Shown here in pieces: positions 33,964 to 42,949 of a stretch of 64,000 nucleotides of DNA. The position numbers and the translations under genes were made by a program. Numbering within the stretch: position 1 is the stretch's first letter; each line of letters opens with the position of its first letter. The stretch spans positions 1 through 64,000 of the forward strand of contig NZ_GG670120.1 in assembly GCF_000159355.1 (NCBI RefSeq), written 5' to 3'. The notes below the pieces were generated by a model. The model was not told the DNA's origin. It ran no database searches and saw nothing but the letters and a program-made list of their open reading frames with translations. The DNA is from Lactobacillus johnsonii ATCC 33200. Lineage in GTDB: Bacteria; Bacillota; Bacilli; Lactobacillales; Lactobacillaceae.

Positions 33964-35949
33964 ATGACGTTTTTTGTAGTTGGACCAGATGATCGAGGCT
34001 TTTTCAAAAAGCAGCGTACTACCTGTGAATTTGAAGATGCATTAAATCAAGCTTCAGATGGGGATGATATTTTAATTAAGAGAGATTATCAGTTCCCACT
34101 TGAGGATCAAAATTATGTAATTAACAAGAGTCTAAATATTTCTGGCGAAGATAATACTTTTATTTTAGGTGGCTTTATCATTAAAAATGGCGCCCGGGTA
34201 AAATTAAATAATCTGACTCTGAGACACTATCGAGATAAGAATAATTCTCTTCAAGTAATAAATAACAGTCAATTAATTGCGACACATGTTTCGGTCGTTA
34301 ATGACGCTACGACTGGTCAAAATTATCCAATTATTTATGTAGATGATGGTGCTACTGCTCAATTTGATGATTTGTACGTTAAAAAGGATAAAATTGGTGA
34401 CGGTGCACATAGAATTTATGTTGAAAAAGGGAATGTAGAGATAAAGAATAGTACTCTTAATTGTAAAATTACTGCTACTGAAGCAAATTTAACTCTTAAG
34501 AATACTACGCTTAGCTATGGTGAAAGTAATGTCCTTAGTTTATATTCGAATACTGTTGCTACATTGCAAAATGTAACTGTAACGGGTGGAGTAAAAGAAA
34601 AAGATTATCCTTGCATTTTTGGTAGTGAATCTATTCTCAATATTACCTCTTCAATTATTAAAGAACCTAATTATTCTGGGGCCCTTTATTTACAAAAAGC
34701 TGCTCAGGCAAAAGTAGAAAATTCAATAATTGATTCTTTATATCTCTATGATCAAAGTAAGATAAATGTAGGAAATACAAGTAGAATTGTTGAGTCAATT
34801 ACTCTAGAAGATCATAGTGCTTTAACTGGAGAAACTCTTTTACTTGATGGTAGAGATAATGGTAAAATCAACATTTTTGCTAACGGTGAAAGTAATATAA
34901 CGCTAGACTGGATTGGCCTAGCATTTGAAAGTTCACCTAATATTAAAATTGAAGATAATGTAACTTTTAATGTTCCTGACGTTTATGTGTTGAAATTTGA
35001 TTCTACTAATGATGAGTATGATTTAAATGAAAATAATCAATACACAATAGTAAAAGATAATTTACAAAACGATATTGAGTACTTTACTACCCAGAAAAAA
35101 GAGCAGGTACATAAAGCAGAAAAAGACCAAAAGGATCTACCAAAAGGTCCTCAAAAATCAGGTATGCAGCAGCTTGATGAAATGATTGGTCTAGAAACGG
35201 TAAAGCAACAAGTCAAAGAATTTATTGCAGTCACTGTTTTAAATAAAAAACGTGAAGAAAAAGGTTTAAATACTAGTTCTCAAACTTTGCACTCATTGTT
35301 TTTAGGAAATCCAGGAACTGGAAAAACAACGGTTGCTCGTATTGTTGGCCATGTTCTGTATGAAAAAGGAGTAATAGCTGAAGATAAGTTAATTGAGACA
35401 TCTCGAGCTGATTTAGTAGCAGGATATGTTGGTCAAACAGCTGAAAAAACTAGGAAAGTTCTTGAATCAGCTTTAGGTGGGATCTTGTTTGTTGATGAAG
35501 CATATACCCTAGCTGGTGGTGGTCAGAATGATTTCGGTAAAGAAGCAATTGATGAAATATTAAAGTTTATGGAAGATCATCGCTCTAATATTATGATTAT
35601 CTTTGCTGGTTATACTAACGATATGGAGAAGTTTTTAGAAACTAACCCAGGATTACGTAGTCGTATTCCGAATAAATTTGATTTTGAAGATTATACAGTT
35701 GATGAAATGGTTCAAATTGGATTGTTTTCTCTAAAGAAACAACAATATCATGTAAATCCTTCAAGTTATGCAGACTTATTGAAGAATAACTTAAGTAAGG
35801 ATAACGATAACAGTAATGGGCGTTGGGTAAGAAATCTAAATGATAAGATCATAAAGAAACAAGCAGTACGCGTAGCCATGACTGATAGTTATTCAGAGGA
35901 AGACTTGATAAATATTACCGATGCCGATTTAGATGCTGTTAGACTTTAA
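33964..35949 (+). CDS. Beta-helix domain fused to a CbbX/SpoVK-type AAA+ ATPase
   Basis: A 661-residue protein. Residues about 1-350 are right-handed beta-helix repeats (LNISGEDNTFILGGFIIKNG, VEIKNSTLNCKI, LTLKNTTLSYGE, LNITSSIIKEP), paralogous to the protein at 25225. A Gln/Lys-rich linker follows, then a AAA+ domain from about 395: GMQQLDEMIGLETVKQQVKE, Walker A GNPGTGKT (448-455), Walker B LFVDEA (Asp511, Glu512), and the arginine-finger segment GLRSRIPNKFDF. The ATPase resembles CbbX, SpoVK and EccA, which remodel protein complexes. No signal peptide. GGAGG site before the ATG. Function unknown; the beta-helix may recognise or scaffold the substrate. Confidence 0.82.
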   Translation: MTFFVVGPDDRGFFKKQRTTCEFEDALNQASDGDDILIKRDYQFPLEDQNYVINKSLNISGEDNTFILGGFIIKNGARVKLNNLTLRHYRDKNNSLQVINNSQLIATHVSVVNDATTGQNYPIIYVDDGATAQFDDLYVKKDKIGDGAHRIYVEKGNVEIKNSTLNCKITATEANLTLKNTTLSYGESNVLSLYSNTVATLQNVTVTGGVKEKDYPCIFGSESILNITSSIIKEPNYSGALYLQKAAQAKVENSIIDSLYLYDQSKINVGNTSRIVESITLEDHSALTGETLLLDGRDNGKINIFANGESNITLDWIGLAFESSPNIKIEDNVTFNVPDVYVLKFDSTNDEYDLNENNQYTIVKDNLQNDIEYFTTQKKEQVHKAEKDQKDLPKGPQKSGMQQLDEMIGLETVKQQVKEFIAVTVLNKKREEKGLNTSSQTLHSLFLGNPGTGKTTVARIVGHVLYEKGVIAEDKLIETSRADLVAGYVGQTAEKTRKVLESALGGILFVDEAYTLAGGGQNDFGKEAIDEILKFMEDHRSNIMIIFAGYTNDMEKFLETNPGLRSRIPNKFDFEDYTVDEMVQIGLFSLKKQQYHVNPSSYADLLKNNLSKDNDNSNGRWVRNLNDKIIKKQAVRVAMTDSYSEEDLINITDADLDAVRL

Positions 35950-36001
35950 TTTTATAAATTTTAACTACTATTTTTGATGATTTATGTAAAAAGAACTAAA
36001 C

Positions 36002-36030
36002 TTGTATCGGACTAGATAGTTTAATATACT
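36002..36030 (+). promoter_or_regulatory. Predicted promoter of the riboswitch-ATPase unit
   Basis: TTGTAT and TATACT with a 17-bp spacer, immediately before the riboswitch. Confidence 0.55.
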
Positions 36031-36036
36031 ATAGAT

Positions 36037-36123
36037 GCATAAGAGAGTAACGGCAAGTTATTGCGATAAGTTCAACAACCGAGATGGATATCTCTGGACT
36101 TATCTTAATTAGTGAGACTTATG
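36037..36123 (+). ncRNA. yybP-ykoY-type Mn2+ riboswitch
   Basis: The P1 stem pairs GCATAAG (36037-36043) with CTTATG (36118-36123). The conserved 5' element reads AGAGAGTAACG (family GGGGAGUAGCG). A long arm pairs GATAAGT with ACTTATC and CCGAGAT with ATCTCTGG. The 3' element AGTGAGACTTATG matches the family AGCAAGACC-P1 arrangement. This family binds Mn2+ and controls Mn exporters, including P-type ATPases in lactococci. The deviations from GGGG mean it should be checked against the covariance model. Confidence 0.75.
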
Positions 36124-36150
36124 ACTGATAACTGGTCATAAGTCTTTTTT
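36116..36150 (+). terminator. Riboswitch-controlled terminator
   Basis: GACTTATGAC (36116-36125) pairs with GTCATAAGTC (36135-36144), then T6. The 5' arm contains the 3' strand of riboswitch P1, so ligand-stabilised P1 and the terminator exclude each other: an ON switch for Mn2+. Confidence 0.85.
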
Positions 36151-36172
36151 GTTTATGGGAGGATGTTTTACG

Positions 36173-38848
36173 GTGAAAGAGAAATACTATGCTCAAGAGA
36201 TTTCTCAAATTGAGAAAGAGCTGAATACATCGTTAGACAATGGGTTGTCTGATAATGAGGCTAAGAAGAGATTAGCTTCAGATGGACCCAATTCTTTAGC
36301 TTCAAAGAAAAAGCGTAGTATGTTTATGCGCTTTATCGATCAATTTAAGGACTTTATGATTATTGTCTTAATTGTGGCTGCCATTTTATCTGGTGTAGTT
36401 GCTAATGAATGGACTGATGCAGCAATTATTATGATTGTTGTTTTGCTGAATGCAATTTTAGGAGTAATTCAGGAAGCTAGGTCAGAAGCTGCAATTGATG
36501 CTTTAAAGGAGATGTCAACACCCAATGCCCATGTAAGACGTGGAGGCGCAATTTTAGAAATTCCAAGTACAGATATTGTACCTGGTGATATTGTCTTGCT
36601 TGAGGCAGGGGACGTTGTTCCAGCTGATATGCGGCTAGCTAAGACTGCAAGTTTAAAAGTTGAAGAGTCAGCTTTGACAGGTGAGTCAGTACCTGTTGAA
36701 AAGGATAGTGACGTGTTAAAAGCTGATGATGTAGCACTAGGTGACCGTGTTAACATGGCTTACGCAAATACTAATGTAACTTATGGACGAGCAGAAGGTA
36801 TTGTGGTTGGCACTGGTATGAATACCGAAGTTGGTAAAATCGCAACAATGCTTAATAATGCAGATGAAACAGCTACTCCATTAAAGGAAAACTTGAATCA
36901 GCTTGGTAAGACTTTAACGATTATGATTTTGGCAATTTGTGTGATTGTCTTTATCGTAGGAATGTTTACCAAACAGGGAAGCGAGCCAACTAATAAATTA
37001 ATTATCGATATGTTTCTAGTTGCTGTCTCCTTAGCTGTAGCTGCAATCCCAGAAGGATTACCAGCTATCGTAACTATTATTTTGGCTTTAGGAACGCAAA
37101 TAATGGCTAAACATAAGGCAATTGTTAGAAAATTGCCAGCTGTTGAGACCTTAGGAGCTACCGATATTATTTGTTCTGATAAGACTGGTACTTTGACACA
37201 GAACCAAATGACTGTTGAAAAAATTTACTATAACGGTGAACTGTATAATGATGAAGCAACAATCAATAGTGATAATCCGGCTATGATGTCGATGATATTA
37301 GCTAATGATACAAAGATTGAAGACGGCGGTCGGCTTTTAGGAGACCCAACTGAAACAGCCTTGATTCAATATGCTTTTAATCAAAATATTAAGGTTGAAG
37401 ATCTTCTTAAGAAAGATAGCCGCGTTCAAGAAGTTCCATTTGATTCAGAAAGAAAATTAATGTCTACGGTTAACCATTATGGCGATAAGTTCTTTGTTGC
37501 TGTAAAGGGTGCTCCAGATGAATTATTAAAGCGAGTAACGAAAATTGAAAAAGATGGTCAAGTAACGCCAATTTCAGATAGTGAAAAAGAAACAATTATT
37601 GCATCAAATAAAGGGATGGCTGAACAAGCTTTACGTGTCTTAGGACTAGCTTATAAGATTGTAGATAAAGCTTATGATGATCCAACGACTAGTAATGTTG
37701 AGCAAGATCTAATCTTTGCTGGCTTGGTGGGGATGATTGACCCAGAAAGGCCAGAAGCAAAAGCTGCTGTTGCCGAAGCAAAAAGTGCCGGTATTAGAAC
37801 AGTAATGATTACTGGTGACCATCAAATTACAGCTGCTGCAATTGCATCTCGTTTAGGCATTTTAGAAGAAAGTCCAGATAAAAATAAGGCTGTAATTACT
37901 GGTGCGGAACTTGATAAACTTTCTGACGAATACTTCAATGAGCATGTTCAAGACTATAGTGTCTATGCTCGTGTTTCACCAGAAAACAAGGTTAGAATTG
38001 TTAAAGCATGGCAAGCAAATAATAAGATTGTTGCTATGACTGGGGATGGTGTTAACGATGCACCTAGTCTAAAACAAGCTGATATCGGTATTGGTATGGG
38101 AATTACTGGTACTGAAGTTTCAAAAGGTGCAGCTGATATGGTTTTGGCAGATGATAACTTTGCGACAATTGTTGAAGCTATTAAACAAGGACGTAAGGTA
38201 TTTGCCAATATCCAAAAAGCAATTCTTTATCTGATGAGTTGTAACGTTGGTGAAGTTTTAACCGTCTTTATGATGACAATGCTTGGTTGGGATATATTGA
38301 TGCCGGTTCAATTGTTGTGGATTAACTTAGTTACTGATACTTTGCCAGCTATTGCTTTAGGTGTTGAGCCTGTTGAACCAGGTATTATGAAGAATAAGCC
38401 TCGCGGTAGAAAGTCTAATTTCTTCTCCGGTGGTGTTGCAAGTTCAATTATTTATCAAGGTATCTTAGAGGGTATTTTGGTCTTAGGTGCATATCAACTT
38501 GGCTTACATGTTGGTCCACATGTTGGAAATGCAGCTATGCAACACGCAGATGCTTTAACTATGGCCTTCCTTACCTTAGGATTAATCCAATTATTCCATG
38601 CCTTTAACTCTAAATTTATTCATAAATCAATCTTTAGAGCACAAACATTTGAAAATAAGTGGTTTAATGGAGCAATTCTTATTTCTGCTTTAGTTATGGC
38701 AGCAGTAGAAATTCCATTTTTAACTAAGATTTTTGATGTAACTGAGTTAGATGGGATGCAATGGCTTGTAGTCATTGTTGCTGGATTCTTGATGATAATT
38801 ATTGTCGAAATTATCAAATTCTTTGAAAGAAAAGCTGTTAGAAAGTAA
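36173..38848 (+). CDS. P2-type cation-transporting ATPase, probable Mn2+ (or Ca2+) exporter
   Basis: An 891-residue P-type ATPase of the SERCA/PMCA-like group. It has the actuator motif ALTGESVPVEK, phosphorylation site Asp336 in SDKTGTLTQNQMT, nucleotide-binding KGAPDELL, hinge MTGDGVNDAPSLKQADIG, and about 10 transmembrane segments. Ion-binding helix motifs are PEGLPAIVT (M4) and NLVTDTLPA (M6), seen in Ca2+/Mn2+ pumps. The long frame reaches a TTG at 36149, but GGGAGG at 36157 fits the GTG at 36173. The upstream yybP-ykoY-type riboswitch makes Mn2+ efflux the best guess. A terminator follows. Confidence 0.9.
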   Translation: MKEKYYAQEISQIEKELNTSLDNGLSDNEAKKRLASDGPNSLASKKKRSMFMRFIDQFKDFMIIVLIVAAILSGVVANEWTDAAIIMIVVLLNAILGVIQEARSEAAIDALKEMSTPNAHVRRGGAILEIPSTDIVPGDIVLLEAGDVVPADMRLAKTASLKVEESALTGESVPVEKDSDVLKADDVALGDRVNMAYANTNVTYGRAEGIVVGTGMNTEVGKIATMLNNADETATPLKENLNQLGKTLTIMILAICVIVFIVGMFTKQGSEPTNKLIIDMFLVAVSLAVAAIPEGLPAIVTIILALGTQIMAKHKAIVRKLPAVETLGATDIICSDKTGTLTQNQMTVEKIYYNGELYNDEATINSDNPAMMSMILANDTKIEDGGRLLGDPTETALIQYAFNQNIKVEDLLKKDSRVQEVPFDSERKLMSTVNHYGDKFFVAVKGAPDELLKRVTKIEKDGQVTPISDSEKETIIASNKGMAEQALRVLGLAYKIVDKAYDDPTTSNVEQDLIFAGLVGMIDPERPEAKAAVAEAKSAGIRTVMITGDHQITAAAIASRLGILEESPDKNKAVITGAELDKLSDEYFNEHVQDYSVYARVSPENKVRIVKAWQANNKIVAMTGDGVNDAPSLKQADIGIGMGITGTEVSKGAADMVLADDNFATIVEAIKQGRKVFANIQKAILYLMSCNVGEVLTVFMMTMLGWDILMPVQLLWINLVTDTLPAIALGVEPVEPGIMKNKPRGRKSNFFSGGVASSIIYQGILEGILVLGAYQLGLHVGPHVGNAAMQHADALTMAFLTLGLIQLFHAFNSKFIHKSIFRAQTFENKWFNGAILISALVMAAVEIPFLTKIFDVTELDGMQWLVVIVAGFLMIIIVEIIKFFERKAVRK

Positions 38849-38864
38849 AGTTTTATCAAATAAT

Positions 38865-38897
38865 CAAAAAAAGCTTGAGTTTACTCAGGCTTTTTTT
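38865..38897 (+). terminator. Terminator of the P-type ATPase gene
   Basis: AAGCTTGAGT / ACTCAGGCTT stem (one G-U) followed by T7. Confidence 0.85.
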
Positions 38898-38973
38898 ATA
38901 CCCTTAGTAGAGAATAATAAATAATTAAAAATAAATAATATGCATATATGTGTACGTTACTGGGGAATATCTA

Positions 38974-40122
38974 ATGAAGAGTTTATTTTTTCGCTTATAC
39001 TTATGGGGGATGAGCTTGTTAGCGAGTCTTCGTCCAATTAAAGAAAAAAATATTGTTGTTCTAAACGGATCGGGTAGATCCGGCTCAAACGGTTATTTAT
39101 TCTATAAATACATTAAAGCTAATCATCCGGATTATGACGTAACCTTAGTTGAACCGTGGCCATCGTCACATTTGTCTTGGGAAACGTGGAAAAAGATTGG
39201 TGCAGCCAAGTATGTGATTACTACGCACCAACCTTTTAAAGCACGCCGTGCACAAATTAATATTCAATTCTGGCACGGTGTTCCGCTAAAGCGGATGGGA
39301 TTTATGGCACATAATACACGCTATCGTGCTAATAAACGAAATCAAAAGCTTTGGCATAAAAATGCTGATATGGTAACATCAAGCTCAGATTTATACGAAA
39401 CTTTAATGAGCGCATGTATGGCAATTGAGGGGAAAAAATATCAAAAGCTGGGCTTTCCTCGAATTGATTATATTGATCAACCAGCAATCGCTAAAGAAAA
39501 ATTATTAGAGGATTTATTTAAAACTAAGGATGAGCAAGCAAAAATCGGAATTTATATGCCAACTTTCCGCTACGAGCTTGAGGATCCAAGTGTTATGGAA
39601 ATGATAAAACAAGGTAATTTCTTTGCTTTTTTAGGCTTTGACCCTTATGAGTTAAATGATGCCTTAAAGGATAATCACCAATACTTGATTGTGAAACTTC
39701 ATCCCTATGAAATGCGAATGTTTGATAACTTTAATAGTCAGTGTTCAAATGTTGCTTTTTTAAATAATAATTATCTTTTTGAAAATAACCTTGATTTATA
39801 TGAATTGCTTGGAGATACTGATTTCTTAATAACTGACTTTTCATCAATTTATTTTGATTACTTGTATTTGGATAAACCAATTATCTTTATTACTAATTAT
39901 TTAAAGCAATACGAAAAAGTACGCGGTTTATTATTAAGCCCCTACGAAGATGTTACACCGGGCCCCTGTGTTAACTCACAAAAAGAACTTCTGCAAGTTT
40001 TGAGACATCCTGATGATAAGCAATACCAAAATCAGCGTTTTTATTGGCGTGAATTAATTGATGAAGTTGAAGATATTGATTCTTGTGAGCCTATCTTTGA
40101 TTACATGACGAAGAATTTTTAG
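38974..40122 (+). CDS. CDP-glycerol glycerophosphotransferase family protein (TagB/TagF-like)
   Basis: A 382-residue GT-B-type enzyme transferring glycerol-phosphate from CDP-glycerol to a teichoic acid or polysaccharide acceptor. Motifs: FWHGVPLKRMGF, GFPRIDYI, IYMPTFRYE, LIVKLHPYEMRMF and the signature TDFSSIYFDYLYLDKPIIF. The frame opens at a GTG (38950), but TGGGGAA lies just before the ATG at 38974, which I take as the start. An N-terminal amphipathic helix fits peripheral membrane binding. First gene of a cluster with a flippase and GT32. TagD at 27155 would supply its donor. Confidence 0.87.
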   Translation: MKSLFFRLYLWGMSLLASLRPIKEKNIVVLNGSGRSGSNGYLFYKYIKANHPDYDVTLVEPWPSSHLSWETWKKIGAAKYVITTHQPFKARRAQINIQFWHGVPLKRMGFMAHNTRYRANKRNQKLWHKNADMVTSSSDLYETLMSACMAIEGKKYQKLGFPRIDYIDQPAIAKEKLLEDLFKTKDEQAKIGIYMPTFRYELEDPSVMEMIKQGNFFAFLGFDPYELNDALKDNHQYLIVKLHPYEMRMFDNFNSQCSNVAFLNNNYLFENNLDLYELLGDTDFLITDFSSIYFDYLYLDKPIIFITNYLKQYEKVRGLLLSPYEDVTPGPCVNSQKELLQVLRHPDDKQYQNQRFYWRELIDEVEDIDSCEPIFDYMTKNF

Positions 40123-40133
40123 AGGAAAAAGTA

Positions 40134-41576
40134 GTGAAGCGAACTTTTCTTAATATTTTATATAATGCGGTCTATCAAATTTTTATAGTTTTAGTACCGC
40201 TGATAACCGTTCCATACTTATCACGAGTGTTAGGACCTAAGACTTATGGTATTTATGGCAGTGTAAATAATACTGTGCAATTTCTGATGGTATTTTGTAC
40301 CTTATCAGTCTCTTATATTGGGATTAGGACAGTATCTCGGACTAGAACATATGGTACCCCTCAAGAATTAACTGAAGCTTTTTGGGGATTGTGGTATTTT
40401 CAAGCAATTGCAGGTTTAGTGACTATTTTAATCACTTTATTAATTACGAATATTTTCCATGTTCAATATTGGAACTATTTAATCTTAATGGTTCCATATT
40501 TGGTCTCAGCTCAAGTTGATATTTCTTGGTTCTTTCAAGGATTGGCTGATTTTGGTAGAGTTGTATTAAAAAATACGATTGTTAAATTAACCAGTGTAGC
40601 TCTGATTTTGCTCTTAATTAAATCACCTGCAGATCTTTGGAAGTACTTCCTGATTATGTCAGTTTCAACCATGCTAGGATCTTTTGTATTTTGGCTTGAT
40701 ATTCATCGTTATGTCGGAAGACCAGTAGGACATTTCTATAAATATAAGACCACCATTATTTCGATTATAACCTTGATGATTCCTCAGATTGCTACACAGA
40801 TCTATACTTCTCTTGATAAACCAATTTTAGGTTTCTTCAGTACTTCGACCCAAGTAGCTTTTTATGATAATTCACAGCGAATTTCAAATATGGTATTAGG
40901 AGTAATTACTAGTATCTCTTTGGTGATTATGCCGAAGATGGCTAGTGAAGAAAAAGAAACCCAAAAGGTAGTTTTAAAGAAGTCTCTTGAAGCAACTACA
41001 ATGCTTGGAACTTTATTTGCAGTAATTATCATGGCAAATACTAAGCAGTTTGTACCTTTCTTCTTTGGAAAACAGTTTATTCCGATGACACCACTAATGT
41101 TCTTCTTTGCACTAACTATTATTATGATTCCGATGGGTGGAGTATTTGCTAATCAATTTGCACTTGCTAATCGAAGAGATAAAGAATATGCGATTCCAGT
41201 TGTAATTGGGGCCATAATTGAATTAGTTTTAGCAGCTATACTAGATCGACCATATGGAGCCGGCGGTGCTACAGTAGCAATTTTAATTACAGAATTTGTA
41301 GTGTTAATTTTACGGCTTTGGATCGTTAGAGATGACTATAATTTTAAAGATGCCTTCTGTGATGTACCGAAATATTTCTTAATTGGAACAATTACCTTAA
41401 TTGCTGGCATGTTAATGCCAAATTTAATTACCTCGAGTTTTTTAAATATGGCAGTTAAGTCAATTTTGATTCTAATGATTTATGCAGCAATTATGTTTAT
41501 GATGAAGTTAGATTTTAATCAAGATATGATTGAATTTGTTACTCGCTTTTCTAGAAAGATTAAAAGACAAAAATGA
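40134..41576 (+). CDS. Wzx-type polysaccharide/teichoic acid flippase
   Basis: A 480-residue membrane protein of the MOP superfamily (polysaccharide synthase type) with 12-14 hydrophobic segments. The N-terminus LVPLITVPYLSRVLGPKTYG is the family signature, and the middle has GFFSTSTQVAFYDNSQRISN. It should flip lipid-linked oligosaccharide or polymer across the membrane. GTG start with AGAGGAAA upstream, 11 bp after the CDP-glycerol transferase; its stop overlaps the ATG of the GT32 gene, so the genes are one operon. Confidence 0.9.
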   Translation: MKRTFLNILYNAVYQIFIVLVPLITVPYLSRVLGPKTYGIYGSVNNTVQFLMVFCTLSVSYIGIRTVSRTRTYGTPQELTEAFWGLWYFQAIAGLVTILITLLITNIFHVQYWNYLILMVPYLVSAQVDISWFFQGLADFGRVVLKNTIVKLTSVALILLLIKSPADLWKYFLIMSVSTMLGSFVFWLDIHRYVGRPVGHFYKYKTTIISIITLMIPQIATQIYTSLDKPILGFFSTSTQVAFYDNSQRISNMVLGVITSISLVIMPKMASEEKETQKVVLKKSLEATTMLGTLFAVIIMANTKQFVPFFFGKQFIPMTPLMFFFALTIIMIPMGGVFANQFALANRRDKEYAIPVVIGAIIELVLAAILDRPYGAGGATVAILITEFVVLILRLWIVRDDYNFKDAFCDVPKYFLIGTITLIAGMLMPNLITSSFLNMAVKSILILMIYAAIMFMMKLDFNQDMIEFVTRFSRKIKRQK

Positions 41577-42274
41577 TTCCTAAAAAAATCCATTATATTT
41601 GGGTAGGAAATAACCCTAAATCATCTTTAATTGAAGAATGCATTGCCACCTGGAAAAATAAATTGCCAGATTATGAAATTATTGAATGGAATGAAAATAA
41701 TTTTAACGTACATGAAAATAAGTATATTGAACAAGCCTATGAGGCCAAAAAGTGGGCATTTGTTTCTGACTATATTAGAGCCCGTGTGATTTATGAACAA
41801 GGTGGCATTTACTTAGATACAGACGTTAGAGTCCTTAAGAAATTAGATCCACTTTTAAATAATCGTGCATTTATTGGTTTTGAAAACAATGATTACTTGT
41901 CAGCAGCTATTTTTGGCGCTGAAATAAATCATCCTTTTATGAAGGATATTCTTAATTATTACAATAATCGAGATTTTACTTTTGATAAGAATGATCAAAT
42001 GGCAGGTGTGAATAGTATTTCAGTAACTGATATTTTAAAAGAAAATTACGGTCTAAAAATAGGCAATAAGGAACAAATATTAAAAGATGGAGTCCATGTT
42101 TATTCGGATGGATTTTTGTGTAATCCAAGTAAGAATTCATATTCCATTCACTTGTTTACTGGAACGTGGATAGATGGAAAGCAGTCTTTGAAGCAAAGAA
42201 TTGTGACTGATTTAAAGAGAAAGATATCTTCTCCTAAACAAGCTGGAATATATCAAAAATTAATACGAAAATAA
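41573..42274 (+). CDS. GT32-family (OCH1-like) glycosyltransferase
   Basis: A 233-residue glycosyltransferase with the capsular-polysaccharide GT32 pattern: IPKKIHYIWVGNNPKSSLI at the N-terminus, DYIRARVIYEQGGIYLDTDV carrying the DxD (Asp-Thr-Asp) metal site, and AGVNSISVTDIL. It would transfer a hexose from a nucleotide sugar to the lipid-linked glycan moved by the flippase. Start overlaps the flippase stop (ATGA); stop overlaps the ATG of the sprT-like gene. Exact sugar unknown. Confidence 0.88.
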   Translation: MIPKKIHYIWVGNNPKSSLIEECIATWKNKLPDYEIIEWNENNFNVHENKYIEQAYEAKKWAFVSDYIRARVIYEQGGIYLDTDVRVLKKLDPLLNNRAFIGFENNDYLSAAIFGAEINHPFMKDILNYYNNRDFTFDKNDQMAGVNSISVTDILKENYGLKIGNKEQILKDGVHVYSDGFLCNPSKNSYSIHLFTGTWIDGKQSLKQRIVTDLKRKISSPKQAGIYQKLIRK

Positions 42275-42732
42275 TGAATCAAGCAGAGTTACAAAAATTA
42301 GTAGAAGAAATTTCTTTACAGTATTTTCATGTTCCGTTTAAACATGAAGTTAAAATTAATAATCGAATGACAACGACGGGCGGAAGATACTTTTTAAAGG
42401 ATCATCATATTGATATTAACGGTCATTTTTTAGAGAAAAAATATCATGCAGATTTAGTTGGAATAATTAAGCATGAGTTAACGCATTATCACTTACATTT
42501 AGCGGGTCGCGGTTATCAGCATCGTAATCGTGATTTTAAGAATTTACTTGCTGCTGTTGGAGGCAGTCGTTATACACCTGATATTGGTTTACGACGTCGA
42601 CAAAATCGAAATTATATTTATGAATGTAAAAATTGTCATTTTCAGTATCCTCGCGTTCGTAAAGTAAATAAAAAAAAATATAAATGTGGCAAATGCGGCG
42701 GAAGATTAACATTAATCAGAAAAAATAAATAA
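42274..42732 (+). CDS. SprT-like zinc-binding protein
   Basis: A 152-residue SprT-family protein. The zinc site is HELTH (residues 67-71) in IIKHELTHYHLHLAG, and a C-terminal zinc ribbon has Cys pairs in YECKNCHFQ and KCGKCGG. SprT-like folds resemble the DNA-protein crosslink protease Spartan; bacterial function is not settled. The reading frame overlaps the glycosyltransferase gene by one base, but the role is probably unrelated to polysaccharide. Length is typical of lactobacilli. Confidence 0.88.
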   Translation: MNQAELQKLVEEISLQYFHVPFKHEVKINNRMTTTGGRYFLKDHHIDINGHFLEKKYHADLVGIIKHELTHYHLHLAGRGYQHRNRDFKNLLAAVGGSRYTPDIGLRRRQNRNYIYECKNCHFQYPRVRKVNKKKYKCGKCGGRLTLIRKNK

Positions 42733-42789
42733 AAAATTTGAATTTTCATTTGCTAAAAGAAAAATTATCTGGTATATTATTTAAGTACC

Positions 42790-42878
42790 GCGGGCGTGGC
42801 GGAATGGCAGACGCGCAAGACTAAGGATCTTGTGATCGCTTTTAGATCGTGGAAGTTCGAGTCTTCTCGCCCGCACCA
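42790..42878 (+). tRNA. tRNA-Leu (anticodon AAG)
   Basis: Class II tRNA: acceptor GCGGGCG/CGCCCGC, anticodon stem CAAGA/TCTTG with loop CTAAGGA (AAG), long variable arm, T arm with AGTTCGAGTCT, discriminator A and an encoded CCA (42876-42878), unlike the other tRNAs here. The unmodified first A is likely deaminated to inosine or reads CUU directly. Confidence 0.94.
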
Positions 42879-42883
42879 CTAAG

Positions 42884-42915
42884 AAAAGGAAGTCGCAAAT
42901 GCGGCTTCCTTTTTT
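42884..42915 (+). terminator. Terminator after tRNA-Leu
   Basis: AAAGGAAGTCGC / GCGGCTTCCTTT stem (one G-U pair) with T run. Confidence 0.9.
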
Positions 42916-42949
42916 GTTAAAGTTATAAATTAATAAAGTAGGAAAGACT

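Noticed and set aside
36469-36756. Antisense open frames inside adhE, pcrA, gatA, gatB and the P-type ATPase
   Set aside because: They are reverse-strand shadows of conserved genes, with no ribosome sites or recognisable domains.
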